Shown: positions 7,960 to 15,686 of the stretch, one piece after another
Position numbering within the stretch: the stretch's first letter is position 1
Layout: every line of letters starts with the position of its first letter
Assembly (NCBI GenBank): GCA_024697865.1
Contig: JAILSC010000009.1
Span: 26,011 to 90,010, forward strand
Origin: Candidatus Saccharimonadota bacterium
Lineage (GTDB): Bacteria > Patescibacteriota > Saccharimonadia > Saccharimonadales > Saccharimonadaceae
Length of the DNA stretch: 64,000 nucleotides
Direction of reading: 5' to 3'
Made by a program: the position numbers and the translations under genes
Notes under the pieces: model-generated
What the model was told of the DNA's origin: nothing
Database searches by the model: none
Seen by the model: only the letters and a program-made list of their open reading frames with translations

Positions 7960-8340
7960 TTAATCTGTAAGTCTTAATTTAGCTTGAATTTCTTTAAAAT
8001 CAGCTTCGGTCATAGGGATTTCCCGTCCATGGTGCCAGGTGTCGTCAAAAGGGGTGAGATGGACATGAGCGTGAGGCACGTCGGTGCCGATGACTTTCCA
8101 GAGGGTGCGTTGACCGAGTTGTTTCTCCAGGTGTTGGCTGAGTTTTTTAACAGTAGCCATGAGGGCTTGGTAATCTTCGTCAGGGAGATCATAAATTTTG
8201 TCGACTTCTAATTTAGGGATGACGAGAGTATGGCCTAGGGTCTCGGGGTGGATATCAAGAAAGGCAAAAGTCTTGTCGTCTTCGTAAATTTTGTAGCAAG
8301 GAATTTCTCCTTTGATAATTTGAGTAAAAATACTTGGCAT
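7960..8340 (-). CDS. HIT-family nucleotide hydrolase/transferase (HinT-like)
   Basis: This is a 126-residue histidine-triad protein. The catalytic triad HAHVH lies at residues 90-94 (VPHAHVHLTPFDD). The N-terminal MPSIFTQIIKGEIPCYKIYEDD is typical of HinT/HIT proteins, which hydrolyse AMP-lysine, AMP-NH2 or dinucleoside polyphosphates in the cytoplasm. It lies one base downstream of the PAP2 gene on the same strand and is probably cotranscribed with it. Confidence 0.93.
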   Translation of the reverse strand: MPSIFTQIIKGEIPCYKIYEDDKTFAFLDIHPETLGHTLVIPKLEVDKIYDLPDEDYQALMATVKKLSQHLEKQLGQRTLWKVIGTDVPHAHVHLTPFDDTWHHGREIPMTEADFKEIQAKLRLTD

Positions 8341-8341
8341 T

Positions 8342-8836
8342 TTAGACTCCTTTGGTTTTAGGTTTGACTAATTTTTTGATGATAATAAGATAGATAGCGA
8401 TAAAAATAGCAGTAAAAACAAGGGCGCCGATAACGTCGGAAACCCAGTGCATATTGGCGAAAACCCGGCCAACGGCTACCAGGATAGTAAGTACGAGCAT
8501 AAGGCAATCAAGGAAAATGACCGTAGCTTTAGATTTGATATATTTGGGCAAAACAACGGCCGTAATAGCAAAGAGAGTAGCCACAAACATTACATGACTA
8601 GAAGGGAAGGAAGGCTCGCCAGAGCCATTAGGGCGAGTGTTCCAAATAAAAATATGGTCAAAGACAAAATAGACGATAGTCATTAAAATTAAAGGGATCG
8701 TAGCCCAACGAAGTTCAGGGTCAATTTTAGTGAAAGACTTGCGAGAGATCCATTGAAAGAAGCCAAGGCAGATGAAGAGGACAAAAACAGCGAAGGCTGA
8801 TATTAGAATAATGTTAGTGATTGAATCCCAATCCAT
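8342..8836 (-). CDS. PAP2-family membrane phosphatase
   Basis: This 164-residue protein has about five hydrophobic segments. Two PAP2 signatures are clear: PSSH at 78-81 (SFPSSHVMF) and GR-x5-H-x3-D at 123-134 (GRVFANMHWVSD), with catalytic His81 and His130. The family dephosphorylates lipid phosphates; a role in recycling undecaprenyl pyrophosphate (BcrC-like) is plausible because no other such enzyme is in the window, but the substrate cannot be read from sequence. It forms an operon with the HIT gene. Confidence 0.88.
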   Translation of the reverse strand: MDWDSITNIILISAFAVFVLFICLGFFQWISRKSFTKIDPELRWATIPLILMTIVYFVFDHIFIWNTRPNGSGEPSFPSSHVMFVATLFAITAVVLPKYIKSKATVIFLDCLMLVLTILVAVGRVFANMHWVSDVIGALVFTAIFIAIYLIIIKKLVKPKTKGV

Positions 8837-8852
8837 ACTTTAATTATACAAC

Positions 8853-8879
8853 AAAAAAAGACCGTGCGGCCTTCTTTTT
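8853..8879 (-). terminator. Terminator of the tRNA-Arg transcript
   Basis: On the minus strand AAGGCC-GCAC-GGTCTT is followed by T5. It lies just after the copied tRNA-Arg 3' end, so the copy is inside the primary tRNA transcript. Confidence 0.7.
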
Positions 8880-8885
8880 ATTTGA

Positions 8886-8901
8886 TATGCCCGGTAGGAT
8901 T
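8886..8901 (-). repeat. Copy of the tRNA-Arg 3' end
   Basis: Sixteen bases identical to 8968-8983 repeat the end of the T-loop, the T-stem 3' strand, the acceptor 3' strand and the discriminator of tRNA-Arg, 82 bp downstream of the original. The following bases read TCA where the tRNA has CCA. A short hairpin (GGAT..ATCC) precedes it in place of the normal T-loop. Confidence 0.85.
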
Positions 8902-8964
8902 GGGATCCCGCCCGACTCTACCTACGAACAAAAAATTAAGAGTAAACTCTTAATTTTCTATTCT

Positions 8965-9041
8965 TGGTATGCCCGGTAGGATTCGAACCTGCGACCTTTG
9001 GCTCCGCAAGCCAACGCTCTATCCAGCTGAGCTACGGGCAC
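8965..9041 (-). tRNA. tRNA-Arg (anticodon GCG)
   Basis: A cloverleaf is present with acceptor GTGCCCG/CGGGCAT (G-U at the first pair), discriminator A and an encoded CCA. The anticodon stem TTGGC/GCCAA encloses the loop TTGCGGA, giving anticodon GCG (codons CGC/CGU). The T-arm is GCAGG-TTCGAAT-CCTAC. The 5' leader holds a 9-bp hairpin (9046-9054/9067-9075). GCG is unusual because most bacteria read CGN with ACG modified to ICG. Confidence 0.93.
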
Positions 9042-9187
9042 GAATGTGGATGTTTTGAATAATCTCAACATCCACCTAGAAATGTAATGAACATCACCTC
9101 GTAAGGCGACGATTATTATTATAACATATTTTTAGGAAATGTGGGAGAAAAATCAATGAATAATTAGAAATATGCTACAATGAAAAC

Positions 9188-9748
9188 ATGCCTTGGGTGG
9201 GAATAAAAACTAAAAATAGGCGATACCAAAAGACCGAGATCGCTATTTTAGAAGTCTTAATGAGATCAAAAGAGTTGCCTTCGGCTAGAGTACTAGTAAG
9301 GCAGGCTAAAATTTCACGATCAACACTATATCGCCATCATAAAACTATCCCAGGAATAATACCGGATTACGAGAGAGAAATTTTAATTAAATATACAGAG
9401 GTAATCCAAAAATTAACTCGACGAAAAAATATCCAGGTCCGAACAATTTGTCTTCGGACCTTAATTTTTATCATGATGAACCGGCGAACTTTTAAAATTT
9501 TATTAAAATACGATAGCGGAGTGGTGATTGAAAAAATGATTCTGAAATTAAGGCATAAACTGAAAAGTGCCTGTTATCTACCAAATAATCCAGAAAGAAT
9601 GCTACGAATCTATGCCAAAGAAGTAGCAGGAGTAATAGAAGAATGGGGTAAAAATGGGTTTAAAGAAGGGGAGTTAGAGATGGTGCTGGGTAAAGTTATG
9701 TACTTGACTGAGAGTATGCGACAAAGATTAGGGCCTCTTAACCGTTAA
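9188..9748 (+). CDS. TetR-like helix-turn-helix protein
   Basis: This all-helical protein of 186 residues has an N-terminal helix-turn-helix similar to TetR regulators (VLVRQAKISRSTLYRHHK, about residues 36-55). The C-terminal part is Ile/Leu/Arg-rich, without a clear ligand-domain match. It is probably a transcription regulator; the target is unknown. The extended -10 TGC-TACAAT (9176-9181) ends six bases before ATG, suggesting a leaderless mRNA. tRNA-Ser(CGA) follows on the same strand 31 bp later. Confidence 0.6.
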   Translation: MPWVGIKTKNRRYQKTEIAILEVLMRSKELPSARVLVRQAKISRSTLYRHHKTIPGIIPDYEREILIKYTEVIQKLTRRKNIQVRTICLRTLIFIMMNRRTFKILLKYDSGVVIEKMILKLRHKLKSACYLPNNPERMLRIYAKEVAGVIEEWGKNGFKEGELEMVLGKVMYLTESMRQRLGPLNR

Positions 9749-9779
9749 TTCTTAGAGGATTTATGGTATAATAAAGAGT

Positions 9780-9870
9780 GGAAGCGTGGCCGAGTGGTTG
9801 AAGGCGCACGACTCGAAATCGTGTGGGCGGGTTAACCGTCTCGGAGGTTCGAATCCTCTCGCTTCCGCCA
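9780..9870 (+). tRNA. tRNA-Ser (anticodon CGA)
   Basis: The acceptor is GGAAGCG/CGCTTCC, with discriminator G and an encoded CCA. The anticodon stem CACGA/TCGTG encloses the loop CTCGAAA, anticodon CGA (codon UCG). The long variable arm typical of tRNA-Ser is present. A -10 box (TGG-TATAAT) sits about 10 bases upstream. Confidence 0.95.
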
Positions 9871-9913
9871 TTGGATCGAGCAAGATACTGTGTTCGGATT
9901 CGGACCTTCGGTG

Positions 9914-9936
9914 CGAATCCTCTCGCTTCCGCCATT
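9914..9936 (+). repeat. Copy of the tRNA-Ser(CGA) 3' end
   Basis: Twenty-three bases identical to 9850-9872 repeat the T-loop end, T-stem 3' strand, acceptor 3' strand, discriminator, CCA and two more bases, 64 bp downstream. The copy's first seven bases (CGAATCC) pair with GGATTCG at 9896-9902, forming a hairpin in place of a T-arm. A terminator follows at 9983. Confidence 0.9.
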
Positions 9937-9982
9937 AGGAGTGAATTTTAACAAAAAACTAGACCCTGTAGAATTAAGCTGG

Positions 9983-10010
9983 GGCCCCGCTAAATTGGCG
10001 GGGCCTTTTT
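9983..10010 (+). terminator. Terminator of the tRNA-Ser(CGA) transcript
   Basis: The stem GGCCCCGC/GCGGGGCC (9983-9990/9998-10005) has a seven-base loop and is followed by TTTTT. It lies after the copied tRNA 3' end. Confidence 0.88.
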
Positions 10011-10044
10011 GTGATATAATAGAGACAACTAGAAGAGGTCCAAA

Positions 10045-11058
10045 ATGACTGAGGATAACCCAGAGAAACGAATTGAAATTTATAAGGGGCTGGCGGGTGA
10101 GGTGATTTTTGATGTAGATACGGAAGGGGAAACAATCTGGGCGACACAGGCCCAGATGGCGCAAGTTTTTGATACGGGCCTACCAACTATCAATTATCAT
10201 TTGAAGAGTATTTTTGAAAGTGGCGAACTGGACGAATCACGAACTATTCGAAAAAATCGAATAGTTCGAACAGAAGGGAAACGACAAGTACAGCGTGAAG
10301 TGAAAGTCTATAATCTAGACGCAATCATTTCGGTGGGTTATCGAGTAAATTCAAAAAAAGCAACGCAGTTTAGGATCTGGGCCACAAATGTATTGAAGCG
10401 ATTCGTGACGGACGGGGTGGCGATCAACGAACGACGACTTGAAGATTTACGAGCAAAAGAGGATGTTAAACGACTGCGTGACGTAGAAAAAATGATGGGG
10501 TTGGTGAGAAGACTGACCGCTACAAAGCTTTTAGATGCCGGGGAAGCAAACGGGGTGCTAGAAGTAATCTCACGTTATGCCGGGAGTTTTAAAACTTTAG
10601 AAGAATACGACGAAGGGCATATTGATCTAAAATTTTTAAACAAAAAACGTAGACAAAAAGAATTAACGGTAGAAATGTGCAATTCGGCAGTGGAGCAACT
10701 ACGCAAAAACGTAAAAGGCGGAGATTTGTTTGGTAAAATGCGCGGAAAGATGTTTGAAGGAAGCCTGTCGACTATTTTCCAGAGTTTTGATGGGAAAGAA
10801 CTGTACCCGAGCGTGCCGGAAAAAGCGGCAAACTTATTGTATTTCGTAATTAAAGATCACCCGTTTTACGATGGCAACAAACGAATTGGGGCGCTATTAT
10901 TTATTTTATTCTTAACATTAAATGATTGCCATTTGACGGCAAATGGCGAAACTAAAATATCCGATCGGGCGCTGACGGCAATTGCACTTTTGATTGCCGA
11001 ATCAGAACCAAAAGAGAAAGAACTAATCGTCAGTCTGGTCTGTAAGTTGCTAGAATAG
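10045..11058 (+). CDS. RhuM-type N-terminal domain fused to Doc/Fic domain
   Basis: This is a 337-residue two-domain protein. Residues about 10-125 match the RhuM family (EGETIWATQAQMAQVF, YNLDAIISVGYRVNS, ATQFRIWATNVLK). Residues about 160-337 are a Fic/Doc fold with the motif HPFYDGNKR at 272-280. The GNKR form is closer to Doc kinases, which phosphorylate EF-Tu, than to AMPylating Fic enzymes (GNGR). Such proteins occur as toxins or effectors and often near mobile genes; no antitoxin-like partner is adjacent. A TATAAT box at about 10015 and the AAGAGG purine tract give a normal leader. The start is ATG 10045. Confidence 0.85.
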   Translation: MTEDNPEKRIEIYKGLAGEVIFDVDTEGETIWATQAQMAQVFDTGLPTINYHLKSIFESGELDESRTIRKNRIVRTEGKRQVQREVKVYNLDAIISVGYRVNSKKATQFRIWATNVLKRFVTDGVAINERRLEDLRAKEDVKRLRDVEKMMGLVRRLTATKLLDAGEANGVLEVISRYAGSFKTLEEYDEGHIDLKFLNKKRRQKELTVEMCNSAVEQLRKNVKGGDLFGKMRGKMFEGSLSTIFQSFDGKELYPSVPEKAANLLYFVIKDHPFYDGNKRIGALLFILFLTLNDCHLTANGETKISDRALTAIALLIAESEPKEKELIVSLVCKLLE

Positions 11059-11084
11059 AACAGATATGATATAATGTGAATATT

Positions 11085-11837
11085 ATGGCGAATCGGGAAA
11101 AATCTAACCAAGGCAAAAATAAAAACGGTGGATTAAAGGCTGGTCGACAAAAATTGAAAGCTAAGATGCTAAAATCTTACTACGGTAATCCGATGAAGGA
11201 TATGAAATTGATCGCGATTACTGGAACGACAGGGAAGGTAGCGGTAGCTCATTATGTACACGAAATTCTAAGAGCTACGGGCGAACAAGTGGCGGTGCTA
11301 GCCAGCGACCAACCATTTAAAATAGGGATGCTACATAAATTCTTATCTGATGCCTGGAAAGCGGGGGCGAACTACGTAGTAGTCACAGTGCCAGCGGAAG
11401 CTTTGCGAGATAACGTATTCTACGGCTTGCCGGTAACCGTGGCAGCGATGACTGACTTTGCGACAGCTGGATTAAATGACATGGAGCCGGAAGAATACCT
11501 AGCGAATGAGAAAACCTTATTTGATATGAAGCCAGGAATCGTGATCTTGAACCATGATGATTTAAATTATGACACCTTTGCAGAATTCAAAGGTAAAGAT
11601 AAGACTATCACCTTCGGACAAAGCAGCACGGATGTGAAAATCCTAAATTCTAAACTATACGCCAAAGGAACGGAAGCAACAGTTTCTTTGAACTCTGAAA
11701 TCGTGACTTTAGCAACTTTCTTAGCCGGCGAAACAGCGGTTTCGTATATGGCCTGTGCGGCGGCAATTGCTTATGGATTAGGGATAAGCACTAATCAAAT
11801 TATAGATGGTATCGCCGAATATAATCCCGCAGGGTAA
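11085..11837 (+). CDS. Truncated Mur-ligase-like paralogue, probably not catalytic
   Basis: This 250-residue protein resembles the N-terminal two thirds of the MurE encoded at 13200-14444: a basic N-terminus, P-loop segment IAITGTTGKVAVAHYVHEIL, VVVTVPAEAL, and a central domain ending MACAAAIAYGLGISTNQIIDGI. The P-loop is GTTGKVA instead of GTNGKTT, the HEHLDYH segment is replaced by GLNDMEPEEY, and the C-terminal ligase domain is absent: the protein stops where MurE continues with SVEGR. It may be a degenerate copy or a regulatory pseudoenzyme. ATG 11085 was chosen because a TATAAT box (11070-11075) ends nine bases before it; the GTG at 11076 directly follows the box. Confidence 0.7.
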   Translation: MANREKSNQGKNKNGGLKAGRQKLKAKMLKSYYGNPMKDMKLIAITGTTGKVAVAHYVHEILRATGEQVAVLASDQPFKIGMLHKFLSDAWKAGANYVVVTVPAEALRDNVFYGLPVTVAAMTDFATAGLNDMEPEEYLANEKTLFDMKPGIVILNHDDLNYDTFAEFKGKDKTITFGQSSTDVKILNSKLYAKGTEATVSLNSEIVTLATFLAGETAVSYMACAAAIAYGLGISTNQIIDGIAEYNPAG

Positions 11838-11840
11838 AAA

Positions 11841-11868
11841 AGAACCTCCCGAAGGAGGCTCTTTTTTA
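11841..11868. terminator. Bidirectional terminator between convergent genes
   Basis: AGAACCTCC-CGAA-GGAGGCTCT is flanked by A-tract and T-tract, so it works in both directions. It lies between the Mur-like gene and the convergent membrane protein, whose stop codon overlaps its right end. Confidence 0.85.
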
Positions 11869-13158
11869 TTGGAAGATTTGAATGGCCTGCAAACCTTGGT
11901 AGACTTCTTCTACTACATCCATCACTGGGCGAGAATCGGTTGGAGCAGTAATAGTAACATTGTCAGGGTAGGTAAATTTAAGGTCGGAAGTAAGTATATA
12001 CAAATCGTTTTGTCCGGTTATTTTGAGCTCAGTAAGATGGTGATCGAAAAAGCCGTCAAATTTAGCAGAGAATTGTGGGAAATATCCTAGAGCAGCTTCT
12101 ATGTTTTCGGCGGAAATAGCGACAGAATCATCTGCGATATTGGTACCATAACAAGTAGCAAGATCCTTGGCAAGTTTAGTGCTCGGTGCAGCGTTGAGGT
12201 AATTCGCAAATTTGGCCGCATCAAAACTGATATTATAGAATGAATCAGCGCCAGCGGTCATATTAATGAAAGGATTCTGGCTATAAAGCTCAGAAAATTC
12301 GCCCGAATAATTAGCTGGTTGACTTAGTACGTTGGCGGTACATTTGTAGGTCCCAGAGATATTATTGCGAGTGTCGGCTGGAATAGTTGCAAGCATTTCA
12401 CTATCCAAAATATCATCAATAGAAATTTCGATCCATTGACCATCGATAGAGCTAATAATCTTGCCGATTTGTTCAAGGATTTCATCGACAGCCTGGCTGG
12501 TAGCAGTTTCAATGGCAGGGTCCACCGGAGCAATAGTCTGATCACCAGGCAAGAATTGATTCATAAGGGTAGCTTTAAGATTGTCGCGGAAAGCTCCGTC
12601 ATAGAAATCTGATAAACCACTGGCCTCAAGATAAAGAACGCCATCATTGAGCATAACTTCGCCAAAGTCAATGGCGGGAGCGCTGGTGCCATCGGCGAAA
12701 TTAACATTGAGTGTAGCCGTAGTATTGTTGCTAAGACCAGAATATTTATCATCAAAATTAAGACTAATAGATTCTACGCCAAATTCTTCGCTATTTTGAA
12801 GAGCAAGATTAATTGAGCCGCTTACTTCTGTTTGTTTGGCATTGAGGAGATTATTGAAGGCACTGGCAAGAATGTTAGCGGGTTGATTATTGATGAAATA
12901 GGCCGCAGCAAAGGCACCACCGCCGATAAGCAGCGCAACTAAGACACAAATAATAGCAAGCAGAGGTCCCTTTTTGCGTTTTTTCTTGACGGGTTCGAAG
13001 ACTACATTATCAGTAGCCGGAAGGCCAGTGGGCGGCGTAGGCACTGCATTGACTGACTCTTGAGCATTCGGTCCTAGATTAGGGTTAATATTTGGGCCAG
13101 AGTTGGCCGAAGGCTGGCTAGCATTAATGCCTCCAGGCTGCGTTGGTTGATTGTCCAT
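11866..13158 (-). CDS. Single-TM surface protein of unknown family
   Basis: The protein has 430 residues. The N-terminal 60 residues are Pro/Asn/Gln-rich and disordered, then come a KKKRKK stop-transfer patch and one TM helix (about 66-90, LLAIICVLVALLIGGGAFAAAYF). An extracellular domain of about 330 residues follows, rich in Asn, Ser and Asp with alternating strands, and with few cysteines. The topology suggests an anchored cell-surface protein. The same plan (Pro-rich cytoplasmic tail, basic patch, TM, exposed domain) recurs in the gene at 54390. The function is unknown. Confidence 0.75.
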   Translation of the reverse strand: MDNQPTQPGGINASQPSANSGPNINPNLGPNAQESVNAVPTPPTGLPATDNVVFEPVKKKRKKGPLLAIICVLVALLIGGGAFAAAYFINNQPANILASAFNNLLNAKQTEVSGSINLALQNSEEFGVESISLNFDDKYSGLSNNTTATLNVNFADGTSAPAIDFGEVMLNDGVLYLEASGLSDFYDGAFRDNLKATLMNQFLPGDQTIAPVDPAIETATSQAVDEILEQIGKIISSIDGQWIEISIDDILDSEMLATIPADTRNNISGTYKCTANVLSQPANYSGEFSELYSQNPFINMTAGADSFYNISFDAAKFANYLNAAPSTKLAKDLATCYGTNIADDSVAISAENIEAALGYFPQFSAKFDGFFDHHLTELKITGQNDLYILTSDLKFTYPDNVTITAPTDSRPVMDVVEEVYQGLQAIQIFQ

Positions 13159-13199
13159 ATATAACTCCGCTTATGTTTACTTAGCTTGATTATAACATA

Positions 13200-14444
13200 C
13201 TATTTAGACTGCTTTAATAATTTTTCAGCGACCTTAATGTCTTCAAAATCGTGAGGACCATCGGCGCGAAGAATGGTTTTTTCGTGGCCTTTACCTAAGA
13301 TAAGCACGAGGTCACCCTTTTTAGCTTTTTTGAAAGCGAGTTTAATAGCCTGCTCACGGTCTAGCTCTTTGAAAAGATCTTTATTCATAATTTTGCCATG
13401 TTTTTCAGCACCCTGGATAAAGGCGGCGGCGATTTTTTCGGGGTCTTCGTCGCGAGAATCATCTTCGGTAATGATAACGATATCAGAATTTTGAGCGAGA
13501 ATAGCTCCGCGGATAGATCTAGTAGAAGGGTCCCGCCGACCTGCACCGCCGTGAATGGAAATAATCTTACCTTGGTGTCCGCGTACGGAATCAAAAACTT
13601 CTTCTAAAGCATCTGGGGCATGAGCATAATCGACGATTACGGTAAAGGGTTGACCCATGTCAACAATATTCATACGTCCTTCAACACTGGCTAAGGTCTT
13701 AATGCCGACCTCGATTTGTTGATTGGTAAGACCAAGTTTTTGACCGACTAAAGCGGCGGCAAGAGAATTATAGACATTGAATTCGCCTGGAATCTGAGTT
13801 TCAATATTAAGGTCGTCGACCAAATATTTCACACCATTGACGCCGAGGTCGAGTTGCTTGGCGCGGTGTTCACCGTGCTTAATGCCATAGGTAGTATATT
13901 TTCGGGCGAGAGTTTTATAGTAACTAGTATTAGGATCGTCGGCATTTAAAATACTGAATTTAGCACGTTTGATCAGTTTACCCTTGGCGGCACGATAACG
14001 GGCAAAGGTTTTATGATAATCTAAATGTTCGTGGGTAAGGTTGGTGAAAACTGCTACTTCAATCGGAATACCTAGAGTACGAAATTCGGCCAAGGCATGA
14101 GAAGTGACTTCTAGTACAAGGAATTCGGCACCCTGATCAGCGATTTGACGAATACGTTGGTTGAGAGTAAAGGCATCAACGGTGGTCATATGGCCAAGTT
14201 CGGGCTTTAAGGTTTTTACACCCCAGGCCACTGTAGTCATTAGACCGGTTTTATGGCCAGCATGATTTAACATATGCCAAATCATAAAACTAGTAGTAGT
14301 TTTACCGTTGGTACCAGTAACCCCAATGACGCGAAGATTTTTACCGGGCCAATGATATTTGAGACCGGCAGCAACGGCTTGAGCGTAGTGGTAAGGTAAA
14401 ACAGCCTCATTATAGAACGGTAGTTTTTCTAATAATTGCTTCAT
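13200..14444 (-). CDS. murE: UDP-N-acetylmuramoyl-tripeptide synthetase (MurE-type Mur ligase)
   Basis: This 414-residue Mur ligase adds the third stem-peptide residue to UDP-MurNAc-L-Ala-D-Glu. The P-loop GTNGKTTT is at 44-51; VLEVTSHAL, TNLTHEHLDYH, NADDP and VDYAHAPDALE are all typical of MurE. It is shorter than usual (about 490) because the N-terminal uridine-binding domain is reduced. At the specificity site it has DDSRDEDP instead of the DNPR signature of meso-diaminopimelate enzymes, so a lysine or other diamino acid is more likely. Nearby FemAB genes fit a bridged peptidoglycan. The product is cytoplasmic. Confidence 0.9.
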   Translation of the reverse strand: MKQLLEKLPFYNEAVLPYHYAQAVAAGLKYHWPGKNLRVIGVTGTNGKTTTSFMIWHMLNHAGHKTGLMTTVAWGVKTLKPELGHMTTVDAFTLNQRIRQIADQGAEFLVLEVTSHALAEFRTLGIPIEVAVFTNLTHEHLDYHKTFARYRAAKGKLIKRAKFSILNADDPNTSYYKTLARKYTTYGIKHGEHRAKQLDLGVNGVKYLVDDLNIETQIPGEFNVYNSLAAALVGQKLGLTNQQIEVGIKTLASVEGRMNIVDMGQPFTVIVDYAHAPDALEEVFDSVRGHQGKIISIHGGAGRRDPSTRSIRGAILAQNSDIVIITEDDSRDEDPEKIAAAFIQGAEKHGKIMNKDLFKELDREQAIKLAFKKAKKGDLVLILGKGHEKTILRADGPHDFEDIKVAEKLLKQSK

Positions 14445-14453
14445 AAGACTATT

Positions 14454-15686
14454 TTATCGATAATGTTTGAGGGAGTCAATTGGGTTCTTGGTAGCAGCTT
14501 TCAGGGCTGGATAAATGCCAAAAAGAATTCCAACAATTAATGTGGTAAGAAAAGTAATAAGTAAGATTTCCCAACTGATATATGGGGCAAACGGAGTAAT
14601 GGTTGAGATGATGAAGGCCAAGAAATAACCTAGAGCTAACCCTAAAATACCACCAAGCAAAGAAAGAATCAAAGCCTCGAAAATAAACTGCATCAAGATA
14701 TTGCGACTTGAGGCTCCAACAGCCTTACGCACACCAATTTCATGATTACGCTCTGAAACTGAGACCAACATAATATTCATGACACCGATGCCACCAACGA
14801 TTAGCGAGATCGCTGCAACTAAAGTAAGCATTCCGGAAACAATCATAAAGAGCGAACTGGCGGGGTGAGTAATTTGATCGCCATAGGCGACGGAAAAGTT
14901 TTGGTCGCCAAGATTTTGATTAATGAGTGCCTTTTCAACATCGCTGGAAATTTGAGGAAGGGAATCGGTATTAGTGGCTTTAATATTAATTTGCTGAATT
15001 TGAGTGGAACCAGTGATTTTGTCTAAAGCTTCAGCATCCATAATTAAAGTGTTATCAAAATCAATGTTGTCAAAATTGATAGATTTGTTGACTTCGTCAA
15101 GTACTCCAACAACCATGAATTTCTCACCCATAATGGTAACCATCTGACCAACAGTGCTATTAATCGTATTAAATAAAGCTAAAGAAAGAGTGTGACCAAG
15201 AACCACAGAATGATCTTTATTCTGATCGTTCATGAAAGACCCATGACGAAGAGTAAATGGCTCAACTTTCAGAAAATCCGAATTAGTGCCAAGAACTGGG
15301 ACGGAAGAGAAAGTATTTTTATCAGAGGTAACGGTGTTGGTGGAAATAGCGACAGGAGCCACAGCGGAGACACCCTCGACTTGGGAAATTACTTTTACAT
15401 CACCTAGAGATAGGCTGGATTTCTGAAAAGAATTAGCAGAAGTGAGCTCTTCGATAATACCGGTCATAGCGTCCTTAGAAGTACTAGGGCGAACAACAAT
15501 GAGGTCGGCGCCAATTTCGTTAACTTCGTTTTTAACTAAAGTAGAGATACTACCCATAAGAGAAAGAATCAAAATAATACTAGCCACACCAATAGCAATA
15601 CCGAGACAGGTAAGGAAAGAGCGGGTGCGATTTTCCTTGATGGCGGTTCTAGCTAATTTGTAATGAGTTCTAAGTAGTAAGGGCAT
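14454..15686 (-). CDS. MacB/FtsX-type ABC transporter permease
   Basis: This 410-residue permease has one N-terminal TM helix (TCLGIAIGVASIILILSLMGSI), an extracytoplasmic MacB_PCD-like domain (about 45-275) and three C-terminal TM helices with the conserved FtsX-type segment GVMNIMLVSVSERNHEIGVRKAVGAS. Such permeases pair with an ATPase to move or release lipoproteins, peptides or macrolides, or act as mechanotransmitters. The upstream ATPase gene overlaps it by one base. The substrate is unknown. Confidence 0.9.
   Translation of the reverse strand: MPLLLRTHYKLARTAIKENRTRSFLTCLGIAIGVASIILILSLMGSISTLVKNEVNEIGADLIVVRPSTSKDAMTGIIEELTSANSFQKSSLSLGDVKVISQVEGVSAVAPVAISTNTVTSDKNTFSSVPVLGTNSDFLKVEPFTLRHGSFMNDQNKDHSVVLGHTLSLALFNTINSTVGQMVTIMGEKFMVVGVLDEVNKSINFDNIDFDNTLIMDAEALDKITGSTQIQQINIKATNTDSLPQISSDVEKALINQNLGDQNFSVAYGDQITHPASSLFMIVSGMLTLVAAISLIVGGIGVMNIMLVSVSERNHEIGVRKAVGASSRNILMQFIFEALILSLLGGILGLALGYFLAFIISTITPFAPYISWEILLITFLTTLIVGILFGIYPALKAATKNPIDSLKHYR

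Noticed and set aside
9738..10164. Two minus-strand open frames over tRNA-Ser(CGA) and its terminator
   Set aside because: They read through the tRNA and the copied 3' end in antisense and overlap the RhuM-Doc gene; no independent support.
10240..10268. Perfect 11-bp inverted repeat CGAACTATTCG/CGAATAGTTCG inside the RhuM-Doc gene
   Set aside because: The encoded residues (ESRTIRKNRIVRT) fit the normal RhuM alignment, so it is not an insertion; probably chance or codon choice.
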